A stretch of 64,000 bases of DNA from Streptomyces sp. NBC_00569. Its GTDB lineage: Bacteria; Actinomycetota; Actinomycetes; Streptomycetales; Streptomycetaceae. A model generated the notes under the pieces. It was not told the origin of the DNA, did not search any database, and saw nothing but the letters and a program-made list of their open reading frames with translations. The first letter of the stretch is position 1. Every line of letters begins with the position of its first letter. The position numbers and the translations under genes were made by a program. Below are positions 6,495 through 14,527 of this stretch, one piece after another. Location of the stretch: NCBI RefSeq assembly GCF_036345255.1, contig NZ_CP107783.1, positions 5,564,001 through 5,628,000 of the forward strand. Reading direction: 5' to 3'.

Positions 6495-7499
6495 TCACGG
6501 GATCAGGACCACCTTGCCGATCGTGCCGCGGTTCTCCAGGGCACGGTGCGCCGCGGCTGCCTCGGCGAGCGGGAAGCGGGTCACCGCGGGACGCAGACGG
6601 CCCGCCTCGGCCTCCCTCAGCGCGGCCAGCTCCAGCGTGCGGACCGGGTTGTCGCCGCCCGCGCGCCGCATCATCGGCGGGCCGAGCACCTGTTCCTGGG
6701 TGATGCCGCGCCGGGTGAGTTCGTCCGCGGAGAGGGTGAGGGGCTCGCCGTCGTGCAGGCCCTTGCCTGACCAGCCGAAGACGACGTGGACGCCGCCGGG
6801 GCCGAGGAGGTCGACGGCGGCCAGGCCCGCGTCGCCGCCCACCCCGTCGAAGACGACCGTCGCCGGGCGGCCGACGAGGAACCGGCGGACCTGCTCGGGC
6901 CAGTCGGGGGCGGTGTAGTCGACGGCCAGGTCGGCGCCGTTCGCGCGGACGCGGGCCACCTTCTCGGGGCCGCCCGCGAGGCCGACGACGGTGGCGCCCG
7001 CGTGCTTCGCGTACTGGACGAGCAGGGTGCCGACGCCTCCCGCCGCGGCCGGGATCACGGCCACCGACGCGGGGCCGAGCGGGGCGAACTGCAGGATCCC
7101 CATCGCCGTACGGCCGGTGCCGATCAGGGCGACGGCCTCGGCGAAGTCCAGGTCGGGCGGGAGCTCGTGCAGGCGGGCCGCGTCGGTCACGGCGAGCTCG
7201 GCGTAGCCTCCGGGGGCGAATCCGAGGTGGCCGACGACGCGCTTGCCGAGCCAGGACGCGTCGGTGCCCTCGCCGAGCGATTCGACGGTGCCGGCCACCT
7301 CACGGCCGGGGACGGTGGGCAGCGCGGGCGGCTCGGGCGCGGGGCCCTTCATCCCCTCGCGCAGGGCGGTGTCGAGGAGGTGCACGCCGGCCGCGGCCAC
7401 GGCGATCCGGACCTGGCCGGGGCCTGGCAGGGGGTCGCCGGTCTTCTCGTAGTTGAGGTTCTCGGCGGGGCCGAAGGCGTGCAGTCGTACGGCGTGCAT
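6495..7499 (-). CDS. zinc-binding-dehydrogenase-like NADPH:quinone oxidoreductase
   Basis: A 334-residue medium-chain dehydrogenase/reductase of the quinone oxidoreductase group. The N-terminal GroES-like half starts MHAVRLHAFG and contains VPGREVAGTV; the Rossmann half has AAAGGVGTLLVQYAK for NADPH binding. The Cys/His ligands of zinc enzymes are not apparent, as in quinone reductases. I chose the ATG at 7499 because it is preceded by AGGGAG at good spacing and matches the family start; the open frame extends 27 codons further. It faces the plus-strand acetyltransferase gene tail to tail with a 24-bp gap. Confidence 0.87.
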   Translation of the reverse strand: MHAVRLHAFGPAENLNYEKTGDPLPGPGQVRIAVAAAGVHLLDTALREGMKGPAPEPPALPTVPGREVAGTVESLGEGTDASWLGKRVVGHLGFAPGGYAELAVTDAARLHELPPDLDFAEAVALIGTGRTAMGILQFAPLGPASVAVIPAAAGGVGTLLVQYAKHAGATVVGLAGGPEKVARVRANGADLAVDYTAPDWPEQVRRFLVGRPATVVFDGVGGDAGLAAVDLLGPGGVHVVFGWSGKGLHDGEPLTLSADELTRRGITQEQVLGPPMMRRAGGDNPVRTLELAALREAEAGRLRPAVTRFPLAEAAAAHRALENRGTIGKVVLIP

Positions 7500-7589
7500 G
7501 GCGGACTCCCTTGGGCGTGCGGCCTCTTGACGGCTCGGGTGCGCCCACCACCTTTCAACCTCGAGCGGACTTGAGGTCAAGTGCGGGCG

Positions 7590-8765
7590 TCAGGCCGCGC
7601 GGAGCCCCGGGCGGGACGCGGTGAGCGCGAGCGTGGTCGCCTCGACGGCGCTGTTGAACGACACCTCGGAGAGCACGCCGGGTGCCGCGACCTGGTCGCC
7701 CACCAGATACACACCGTCTCCGCGGTCGATCGCGGGCCGGTCCCGCCACGTCGTGCCGGGCAGATCGACCGCCCCCGTACGCCCGTTCGCGAGCGCGTCC
7801 CTGCGCCAGGTCACGCGGTCGCGCCAGCCGGGAAATCCCAGATCGAGCAGGCGTTCGGCGCGTGCCGTGCCGTCGGCCTTCGACTCGTGCGGCGCTACGG
7901 GGATGTGGCCCTGGACGAGCTGCTGCCCGTGCGGCGCCAGGCTCCGGTCCTGAGCCGTGAACCGCTCCAGCCAGGCCGGGAAGTCGAGCCCGGACACGAT
8001 GAAGGCGTCGCCGCGGCGGGTACGCACGGCCAGGTCGATCAGCGTCGTACGACTGCTGTCCCACGTCAGCGACGAGTCGCCGAGGAGGCGGCGCGCCGAG
8101 TCGAGGGACGTCGCCACGATCACCGGTCCGCCGCCCGTGGGCACGGAGTCGACGCGGGACAGCGTCTCCACGCGCACGCCCAGATTCCAGGCGCGGGCCG
8201 CCATCCGGTCGATGACGGACGCCCAGCCGCCGCGCGGATAGTGCGCCTCCGGCGGCACCTTCGCGGCGCGGCGCAGGCGCTCCTGGACGAAGGCCGCGGA
8301 GAGGGAGCCCGGGTCGTGGTGGAAGAGCGCCACGGACGTGTAGTGGGCGGCCGCGCGGGCGCCCTCCTCACCGACGTGGCGCGTCGCCCACGTCATGAAG
8401 TCCATGTCCACGGGCACGTGTTCGGACCGGTGGCGAAGGAGGCGCAGCAGGGCCAGCGGAGGGGTGCGGCGCAGGGCTCCGCGGTGGTGGAAGCGCAGGC
8501 GGGAGCCCTCGACGAGCGGGACCGGGGCGAGCGGGCCGAGCAGGTCGCGCTGTTTCAGCCAGGTCCAGTGCGGGCCGCCGCTGTAGAGGGCGTGCGGTCC
8601 GTCGTGCGTGCGGTACGGGCCTTCGGCGGTGCGGGCGCGGCCGCCGAGGGTGTGGTGCGACTCGTGGACCGTGACGCTCGCTCCGGCCTCGGCGGCGGTG
8701 ACGGCCGCGGTGAGGCCGGCGAATCCGCCGCCGATGACGGTGAGGTCGGGGGTGGTCGTTGCCAT
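7590..8765 (-). CDS. NAD(P)/FAD-dependent oxidoreductase, phytoene-desaturase-like
   Basis: A 391-residue flavoprotein of the amine-oxidase/phytoene-desaturase superfamily. The N-terminal Rossmann motif is VIGGGFAGLTAAVTAAEAG, followed by the GGRART box that contacts FAD; the C-terminal DGVYLVGDQVAAPG is the second FAD motif. The substrate is unknown; no carotenoid genes are nearby. Start ATG at 8765 preceded by AAGGGGAAC. Transcribed toward the quinone reductase gene with a 90-bp gap, so a loose operon is possible. Divergent from the pentapeptide gene. Confidence 0.83.
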   Translation of the reverse strand: MATTTPDLTVIGGGFAGLTAAVTAAEAGASVTVHESHHTLGGRARTAEGPYRTHDGPHALYSGGPHWTWLKQRDLLGPLAPVPLVEGSRLRFHHRGALRRTPPLALLRLLRHRSEHVPVDMDFMTWATRHVGEEGARAAAHYTSVALFHHDPGSLSAAFVQERLRRAAKVPPEAHYPRGGWASVIDRMAARAWNLGVRVETLSRVDSVPTGGGPVIVATSLDSARRLLGDSSLTWDSSRTTLIDLAVRTRRGDAFIVSGLDFPAWLERFTAQDRSLAPHGQQLVQGHIPVAPHESKADGTARAERLLDLGFPGWRDRVTWRRDALANGRTGAVDLPGTTWRDRPAIDRGDGVYLVGDQVAAPGVLSEVSFNSAVEATTLALTASRPGLRAA

Positions 8766-8922
8766 GCCGATGTTCCCCTTCGGGTTGGCAGTGCCGTGTC
8801 TGTGCCTGTGGCTGTCTCTGTTGCCCTTACGACTTACGACGGCTGTGCGCGGCGGAATGTGACACGGGCGGGGGGAAGGGCGGCGGTCACCGATTGTCAG
8901 TGGCGGCGGGCAGCATGGGGGC

Positions 8923-9624
8923 ATGGCGGAGAAACGAGTGGTGAGGCCGGCGAAGACGTCGTCGGCGAAACTGGCGGCGGTGAAGAAGGCACGGCGGCCC
9001 GAGGTGCGGCTGCCCCCGCTCGCGCCCTGGACCGGCGAGGGGCTCGAGCCGGACGGGGACTACGACGGTGTGGAGTTCACCGCGGCCGACTTCACCGGGC
9101 AGGACGGCGGGGGCGCCCGCTTCATGGACTGCGCGCTCGAAGGATGCGGGCTCGACGAGACCCGGCTGACCCGCGCCCGGATCCTCGATTCCACGCTGAC
9201 GGGGATACGGGGCGTGGGCACGGACCTCGCGGAGGCGACCCTGCGGGACGTCGAGGTGGCGGACGCCCGGCTCGGCGGGGTCCAGCTGCACGGGAGCGTG
9301 CTGGAGCGGGTCGTGGTGCGCGGCGGGAAGATCGAGTACCTGAATCTGCGCAAGGCGCGCCTGAAGGACGTCGTCTTCGACGGATGCGTGCTGGTGGAGC
9401 CGGACTTCGGGGGTGCGCGTCTGGACCGGGTGGAGTTCCAGGGCTGCGTGGTGCGGGGTGCGGACTTCACGGGCGCCGTGATGGCGGACGTGGATCTGCG
9501 GGGCGTGGCCGAGCTGGGGATCGCGCGCGGTGTGGACCGGCTGGCCGGGGCCGTGATCAGCCCGGCCCAGCTCTTCGACCTGGCACCGGCGTTCGCGGCG
9601 CAGATCGGGGTGCGGGTGGAGTAG
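8923..9624 (+). CDS. pentapeptide repeat protein
   Basis: A 233-residue protein with a Lys/Arg-rich N-terminus (about 35 residues) and then about 25 turns of the A(D/N)LXX-type pentapeptide repeat, e.g. FTAADFTGQD, ADARLGGVQL, GADFTGAVM. Such repeats fold as a right-handed square beta-helix. Some members mimic DNA and protect gyrase (Qnr, MfpA); most have unknown function. No catalytic domain is attached. The start ATG at 8923 is close to the divergent flavoprotein gene (157 bp). The run of central repeats is irregular, unlike Qnr, so I do not call gyrase protection. Confidence 0.85.
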   Translation: MAEKRVVRPAKTSSAKLAAVKKARRPEVRLPPLAPWTGEGLEPDGDYDGVEFTAADFTGQDGGGARFMDCALEGCGLDETRLTRARILDSTLTGIRGVGTDLAEATLRDVEVADARLGGVQLHGSVLERVVVRGGKIEYLNLRKARLKDVVFDGCVLVEPDFGGARLDRVEFQGCVVRGADFTGAVMADVDLRGVAELGIARGVDRLAGAVISPAQLFDLAPAFAAQIGVRVE

Positions 9625-9648
9625 GGGCGGCCGGTCGGGAGGTGGGGG

Positions 9649-10158
9649 CTAGCGCTCGTCCGGGACGCGGGGGAAGCGGGCCTGCAGGTCCCAGATCGCC
9701 GGGTTGTCCGCCAGGTCCTCGTGCATGTCGGTGAGGTCGGCGATCACGTCGTGCAGGAAGTCGCGGGCCTCACGGCGCAGCTCGGTGTGGGAGAACGTCA
9801 GGGGCGGCTCGTCGGCCTCCATCCAGTCGGCCTCGATGTCGACCCACCCGAAGCGGCGCTCGAAGAGCATCCGGTCCGTCGACTCGGTGAAGTCGAGCTC
9901 GGCGTACTGCGGCCTCGACGCGCGGCTGCCGCGCGGGTCACGGTCCAGCTGCTCGACGATGTCGCACAGCGCCCACGCGAAGTCCAGCACCGGAACCCAT
10001 CCCCAGGCTGTGGACAGCTCCCGGTCGGCCTTGGTGTCGGCGAGGTAGACGTCGCCGGCGAACAGGTCGTGCCGCAGCGCGTGGACGTCCGCGCGACGGA
10101 AGTCCGTCTGCGGAGGGTCGGGAAAGCGGCGGGAGAGGGCGTAGCCGATGTCGAGCAC
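9649..10158 (-). CDS. conserved hypothetical protein, acidic
   Basis: A 169-residue soluble, strongly acidic protein (repeated DIEADWMEADEPP-type stretches) with no signal peptide or membrane segment. Its GTG start at 10158 is forced by an in-frame stop 39 bases upstream with no other start between. It has well-spaced aromatic residues (WGWVPVLDFAWAL) that suggest a folded domain. I do not recognise the family with confidence. It is transcribed leftward behind the response regulator gene (124-bp gap) and converges on the pentapeptide gene. Confidence 0.6.
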   Translation of the reverse strand: MLDIGYALSRRFPDPPQTDFRRADVHALRHDLFAGDVYLADTKADRELSTAWGWVPVLDFAWALCDIVEQLDRDPRGSRASRPQYAELDFTESTDRMLFERRFGWVDIEADWMEADEPPLTFSHTELRREARDFLHDVIADLTDMHEDLADNPAIWDLQARFPRVPDER

Positions 10159-10281
10159 ATCAGTGATGGTGTCACGGTCGGGAGGGGGCGCCGCTCACGG
10201 TCGGGACGGGGTGCGCGCACGGCCGGCACGGTCACCGCAGCCGTCACGCCCACCGGGCGGCCCCGGTCGGCCGGCACGTGC

Positions 10282-10923
10282 TCAGCCCAACAGCCGCTGT
10301 TCCTTCGCCACCGCCACCGCGCCCGCCCGGGTGTCCACGCCGAGCTTGTCGTAGATCCGGCCCAGGTGGGTCTTCACCGTGGCCTCGCTGATGAACAGGG
10401 CGCGGGCGATGTCCCGGTTGCCCAGGCCCTGGGCGAGCTGGCCGAGGATGTCGCGCTCGCGATCCGTGAGGGACGGGCGCGGGCTGCGCATACGGGCCAT
10501 GACGCGGCTCGCGACCGGCGGGGACAGCGTCGTACGGCCCTCGGCGGCGGCCTGGATCGCGGCGAACAGCTCCTCGGGACGCTCCGCCTTGAGGAGGTAC
10601 CCCGTGGCGCCCGCCTCGATGGCCCGGGTGATGTCGGCGTCCGTGTCGTACGTGGTCAGGACCAGGACATGCGGGTGCGGGCCCGCCTCGGGCGGCGCGG
10701 TCGTGATGCGGCGCGTCGCTTCCACGCCGTCGATGCCCTCGCCCAGCTGGAGGTCCATGAGGACGACGTCCGGCGTCAGTTTCGCGGCGAGCGCCACCGC
10801 CTCGTCGCCCGTGCCGGCCTCGCCCACGACCTCGATGCCGGGTGCGCTGCCGAGCAGGGCGAGCAGTCCCGCGCGCACCACCACGTGGTCGTCGCACACC
10901 AGCAGTCGTACGGGCTCACTCAT
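10282..10923 (-). CDS. NarL/LuxR-type response regulator (SenR-like)
   Basis: A 213-residue regulator. The receiver domain (about 1-125) has the acidic pair in LLVCDDHVVV, the phospho-acceptor Asp in DVVLMDLQLG and the conserved Lys in GYLLKAERP. The C-terminal LuxR helix-turn-helix is SLTDRERDILGQLAQGL to FISEATVKTHLGRIYDKLG. Its ATG overlaps the stop of the sensor kinase gene by four bases, so the pair is co-translated. The adjacent divergent gene encodes an HbpS-like protein, the arrangement of the SenS/SenR/HbpS redox-sensing system of Streptomyces reticuli; assignment to that system is inference from neighbourhood and family. Confidence 0.88.
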   Translation of the reverse strand: MSEPVRLLVCDDHVVVRAGLLALLGSAPGIEVVGEAGTGDEAVALAAKLTPDVVLMDLQLGEGIDGVEATRRITTAPPEAGPHPHVLVLTTYDTDADITRAIEAGATGYLLKAERPEELFAAIQAAAEGRTTLSPPVASRVMARMRSPRPSLTDRERDILGQLAQGLGNRDIARALFISEATVKTHLGRIYDKLGVDTRAGAVAVAKEQRLLG

Positions 10924-12158
10924 GAGGCCTCCAGCGGAATCGCCACCGACAGCACCGTGCCCTCGCCCGGCGCCGACTCGATCGTCAGCGTGCCACCCAG
11001 CTGCCGCGTGCGCGCCCGGATCGCCGGAAGGCCGTGCCCGCGCACGCCCGACTCCCGCGGGGGCTCGGGTGTGAAGCCGCGGCCGTTGTCCGCGATGTCG
11101 AGGACGACCTGGTCGCCGAGGTGCGTCAGCGTGATCGCGGCGGCCGTCGCGTCCGCGTGCTCCCGTACGTTCGCCAGGGCGCCCTGCGCGATCCTCAGCA
11201 GCGCGGACTCGACCCGGTCGGGCAGCGGGGCCGGGGCGCCCTCCGCGTGGAAGCGGACCGCGAGCCCCGCCTCCGACTCCCGCGCCGCCAGCGTGCGCAG
11301 CGCCTCGTCCAGGCCGCCGCCCGCGAGATCCGCCGGCGCCAGGTCGTGCACGAACCGGCGCGCCTCCACGAGGCCCCGCTCGGTCACCGACTCCGCGGTC
11401 CGCACATGGGCGCGGGCCCGCTCGGGGTCGGCGTCCCACAGCCGGTCCGCCGCCTGGAGCAGCATCTGCTGGCTGGACAGGGACTGGGCGAGCGTGTCGT
11501 GGATCTCCATCGACAGGCGCTGGCGCTCGGCGAGCGTCCCCTCGCGGCGCTCCGTCGCGGCGAGTTCCCTGCGGGTGCGCACCAGGTCGTCGATCAGGGC
11601 GCGCTGGCGTTCCGCCTGGCGCTCCATGTGGACGAAGACGGCGGTCGCCAGGGCCGCGACGGCCGGCGGCGCGAGCAGCAGGTTCGGGTCGAAGTCCCCC
11701 GCGAGGCGCAGCTGCGCCCCGACGACGAACACCGTGAGTACGCCGATCAGGACGAGCGCGGCGCGGGCGGGCAGGGTGCGCAGGCCCGTGTAGAAGAGCG
11801 GGACCGCGCACCACGCGAAGCTCGGCGCGAGGACGACGAGGACCATCCACACGGCGACGACCAGGGCCAGCCAGGTGAGGCGGCGCGGGGTGGCGCGGGC
11901 GCCGAGGCCCGGACCGAGCGCGGGGCCGAGCACGTACAGCGCGGCCAGGACCACGGACAGCGCGATGATCCACGGGGTGCGGGCCTCGCCGGGGTGGCGC
12001 AGCAGGAACCGGGCGAGGGCGCCGCCGAGCAGCAGGAAGAACGCGGTGTGCATCACCGCGGCCAGCCAGCGGGCGTCCGGATCCCGCGTCTCAGGTGCCA
12101 CGCCCGTACCCCTCTCCGCTTCCGCCATCGCGCTGCTGAACTGGTCAAACACCCCCAT
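10920..12158 (-). CDS. sensor histidine kinase, HisKA_3 type (SenS-like)
   Basis: A 412-residue membrane kinase. About five hydrophobic segments occupy residues 40-170, with no large extracellular domain. The H-box is RQRLSMEIHDTLAQSLSSQQ, the N-box NVREHADATAA, and the ATP lid has ADNGRGF and GHGLPAIRARTRQLGG. It should autophosphorylate its His and pass phosphate to the regulator encoded immediately downstream. The five-segment membrane part and HisKA_3 core match SenS, which is modulated by extracellular HbpS. Start is uncertain: ATG at 12158 (MGVFDQF) is used; ATG at 12128 and TTG at 12188 are alternatives. Divergent from the HbpS-like gene with a 180-bp intergenic region. Confidence 0.87.
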   Translation of the reverse strand: MGVFDQFSSAMAEAERGTGVAPETRDPDARWLAAVMHTAFFLLLGGALARFLLRHPGEARTPWIIALSVVLAALYVLGPALGPGLGARATPRRLTWLALVVAVWMVLVVLAPSFAWCAVPLFYTGLRTLPARAALVLIGVLTVFVVGAQLRLAGDFDPNLLLAPPAVAALATAVFVHMERQAERQRALIDDLVRTRRELAATERREGTLAERQRLSMEIHDTLAQSLSSQQMLLQAADRLWDADPERARAHVRTAESVTERGLVEARRFVHDLAPADLAGGGLDEALRTLAARESEAGLAVRFHAEGAPAPLPDRVESALLRIAQGALANVREHADATAAAITLTHLGDQVVLDIADNGRGFTPEPPRESGVRGHGLPAIRARTRQLGGTLTIESAPGEGTVLSVAIPLEAS

Positions 12159-12338
12159 TGTGGCCTGTGCGGGCGGTACGCGGGTCAACCGATCGGCTGA
12201 CCCGGACGTCAGCCGAGCCGCGCTCCGGTCGCAGCCGGTACGTCGACGGTGCGGCCCGGTTTCCGGCCCGAGGATCGATACAGGAGCGACTCACCGACCG
12301 CCTCTGACCGACCCGACCGCCTCCAAGGAGCACCCGTC

Positions 12339-12893
12339 ATGAAGAAGATCTCGAAGCGCGCCCGTGTCCTGACCGGTGGCGCCGTCCTCGCCGCCGTCGT
12401 CGCCGGTACCTTCGGCGCGGTCTCGGCCAGCGCCTCCGCCCCGGCCGCCGCGCCCGCCGCCGTGACCGCGGACGCCCCGGCCAAGAACCTCACCCGGTCC
12501 ACGCACCTGACCACGGCCGCCGCCACGAAGGCCGCGCAGGCCGCCCTCGACGCCGCGAAGAAGGAGAACCAGCGCGTCTCCGTCGCCGTCGTCGACCGCA
12601 ACGGCAACACGATCGTCACCCTGCGCGGCGACGGCGCCGGCCCGCAGTCGTACGAGTCCGCCGTGAAGAAGGCGTACACCGCGGTGTCCTGGAACGCGCC
12701 GACGTCCGAGCTCGCCAAGCGCCTCGAGCAGGCCCCGAACCTGAAGGACATCCCGGGCACCCTGTTCCTCGCGGGCGGCGCGCCCGTCGCGGCGGACGGC
12801 GCCCCGGTCGCGGGCATCGGCGTCGCGGGTGCGCCCTCGGGCGACCTGGACGAGAAGTTCGCGCAGGCCGGTGTCGCCGCGCTGAACCGCTAG
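12339..12893 (+). CDS. secreted haem-binding protein, GlcG/HbpS family
   Basis: A 184-residue exported protein. The ATG at 12339 follows AAGGAG at ideal spacing. A signal peptide with a twin-Lys start and Ala-rich core ends near ASASA; the mature part is one GlcG/HbpS domain (from about LTTAAATKAAQAAL to the end) with the family stretch VSVAVVDRNGNTIVTLRGDG. HbpS of S. reticuli binds haem outside the cell and controls the SenS kinase; the divergent kinase/regulator genes support the same role here. The last codons, stop and terminator of this gene have been tandemly duplicated just downstream. Confidence 0.85.
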   Translation: MKKISKRARVLTGGAVLAAVVAGTFGAVSASASAPAAAPAAVTADAPAKNLTRSTHLTTAAATKAAQAALDAAKKENQRVSVAVVDRNGNTIVTLRGDGAGPQSYESAVKKAYTAVSWNAPTSELAKRLEQAPNLKDIPGTLFLAGGAPVAADGAPVAGIGVAGAPSGDLDEKFAQAGVAALNR

Positions 12894-12909
12894 TCGCACA
12901 CCACCCACC

Positions 12910-12949
12910 GCCGTGGAGGCGCCCGCCGTCCGGCAGGCGCCTCCACGGC
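12910..12949 (+). terminator. terminator of HbpS-like gene (copy 1)
   Basis: A 14-bp perfect stem GCCGTGGAGGCGCC (12910-12923) with 12936-12949, beginning 17 bp after the stop codon. Confidence 0.85.
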
Positions 12950-13048
12950 GTTCGCCCTGCGTCGGGTGCGCCCTCGGGCGACCTGGACGAGAAGTTCGCG
13001 CAGGCCGGTGTCGCCGCGCTGAACCGCTAGTCGCACACCCCCCACCGA

Positions 13049-13084
13049 CGTGGAGGCGCCCGCCGTCCGGCAGGCGCCTCCACG
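13049..13084 (+). terminator. duplicated terminator (copy 2)
   Basis: A 12-bp stem (13049-13060 with 13073-13084), the second copy of the preceding terminator. It lies 24 bp ahead of the M1 peptidase start codon, so it could attenuate any transcript entering that gene. Confidence 0.8.
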
Positions 13085-13107
13085 GCGTTCGCCCCTACGA
13101 TCATTCA

Positions 13108-14490
13108 GTGCCCCACAGCCCACGGTCCGCCTCCGCCCTCCTCGCCCTCGTCCTGGCTCTCGGCGCCTGTTCCGCCGCCGGTGGGCATGGCACGCCGGGT
13201 GCCGCGGGGGTGCGGGACCCGTACTTTCCGAAGCTGGGCAACGGCGGTTACGACGCCACGCACTACACGCTCACCCTCGACGCCGACCAGAACCGGCTGT
13301 CGGGCACCGCCGACATCACGGCGAAGGCCACCCAGGACCTCAGCGCGTTCAACCTCGACCTCAAGGGCCTGACCGTCGCGGGCGTCACCGTCGACGGGAA
13401 GAAGGCCACGTTCGAGCGGGCCGGGCACGAGCTGACGATCCGTCCGGCCGAGGCGCTGCGGAAGGGCTCCGAGTTCCGCACGGTCGTGCGGTACTCGGGG
13501 AAGCCCGTGACCATCACCGACCCGGACGGTTCCGCGGAGGGCTGGCTCCCCACGGATGACGGGGCCCTCGCGCTCGGCGAGCCCACCGGGTCCATGGCCT
13601 GGTTCCCCGGGAACAACCACCCCTCCGACAAGGCGACGTACGACATCCACGTCACCGTCCCCAAGGGCCTGAAGGCCGTGTCCAACGGGGAGTTGACGAA
13701 GGAGCGGACGGCCGGCGGGCGGACGGCGTTCGACTGGCACGTCCCGCAGCCCATGGCCAGTTACCTGGCGATGCTGGCGATCGGGAAGTTCGAGACCAAG
13801 GCCTACAGGACGCCCGACGGGCTGCCCGTGTACACCGCCGTGGACCCGGTCGAGGCGGCCGCGAGCGCCAAGGTCCTGGCCAGGCTCCCGGACGTCATGG
13901 CCTGGGAGTCGAAGACCTTCGGTCCCTACCCCTTCTCCTCCACCGGCGCCGTCGTCGACCGGGAGAACGACGCCGGGTACGCGCTGGAGACCCAGAACCG
14001 GCCCGTCTTCCCCGGCACTCCCCCTCTGTCCACGCTCGTCCACGAGATGGCCCACGAGTGGTACGGGGACTCCGTCACGCCGAAGTCCTGGCGGGACATG
14101 TGGCTCAACGAGGGCTTCGCGACCTACGCCGAATGGCTCTGGCAGGAGCAGCACGGCGGCGACAGCGCGCAGGACACGTTCGACCGCTACTACGCGAAGG
14201 GCGGCGGGAACGCGATCTGGTCCTTCCCGCCCGCCAAGCCGCCCGGGCCCGCGAACATCTCGGGCCCGCCCGTCTACGAGCGCGGCGCGATGGTGCTGCA
14301 CAAGATTCGCGAGACGGTCGGGGACGCCAAGTTCTTCGAGCTGCTCAAGAGCTGGCCCGCCGCGCACCGTTACGGCAACGCGGACACGGCCGACTTCACC
14401 GCGTACGTGGAGAAGCAGAACCCGGGCAAGGATCTGGGGCCGGTCTGGGACGACTGGCTGTACGGAAACGGAAAGCCGGACCACCCGTAG
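13108..14490 (+). CDS. M1-family metallopeptidase lipoprotein
   Basis: A 460-residue zinc aminopeptidase-like enzyme exported as a lipoprotein. Start GTG at 13108 (codes PHSPRSASALL); the lipobox LGAC ends the signal sequence near residue 18. The M1 N-terminal beta-domain precedes the catalytic domain, with HEMAHEW at residues 312-318 and the third zinc ligand Glu335 in LNEGFATYAEW, the correct M1 spacing. The substrate-binding GxMEN-type loop is not canonical (AGYALETQNR is seen instead), as in many secreted bacterial M1 relatives. Probably trims peptides at the cell surface. Converges with the M4 protease gene (37-bp gap). Confidence 0.9.
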   Translation: MPHSPRSASALLALVLALGACSAAGGHGTPGAAGVRDPYFPKLGNGGYDATHYTLTLDADQNRLSGTADITAKATQDLSAFNLDLKGLTVAGVTVDGKKATFERAGHELTIRPAEALRKGSEFRTVVRYSGKPVTITDPDGSAEGWLPTDDGALALGEPTGSMAWFPGNNHPSDKATYDIHVTVPKGLKAVSNGELTKERTAGGRTAFDWHVPQPMASYLAMLAIGKFETKAYRTPDGLPVYTAVDPVEAAASAKVLARLPDVMAWESKTFGPYPFSSTGAVVDRENDAGYALETQNRPVFPGTPPLSTLVHEMAHEWYGDSVTPKSWRDMWLNEGFATYAEWLWQEQHGGDSAQDTFDRYYAKGGGNAIWSFPPAKPPGPANISGPPVYERGAMVLHKIRETVGDAKFFELLKSWPAAHRYGNADTADFTAYVEKQNPGKDLGPVWDDWLYGNGKPDHP

Positions 14491-14527
14491 TCCCGGATGG
14501 CCCGGCCGGACTTCCCTGCGGTGAGGG

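Larger units (their letters stand above)
12826..13095 (+). repeat. tandem duplication, 137-bp unit, two copies
   Basis: Sequence from about 12826 to 12958 recurs at about 12963 to 13095 (offset 137). Each copy contains the last 20 or so codons of the HbpS-like gene (from GAPSGDLDEKF), its TAG stop, and the hairpin terminator. The copies differ at only a few bases (e.g. ACCACCCACCGCC versus ACCCCCCACCGAC), so the event is recent. The second copy forms the upstream region of the M1 peptidase gene. Confidence 0.92.

Noticed and set aside
8923..9624. Qnr/MfpA-type gyrase-protecting pentapeptide protein
   Set aside because: Repeats are irregular and interrupted, with a basic N-terminus; the regular coil and loops of Qnr-type proteins are not evident.
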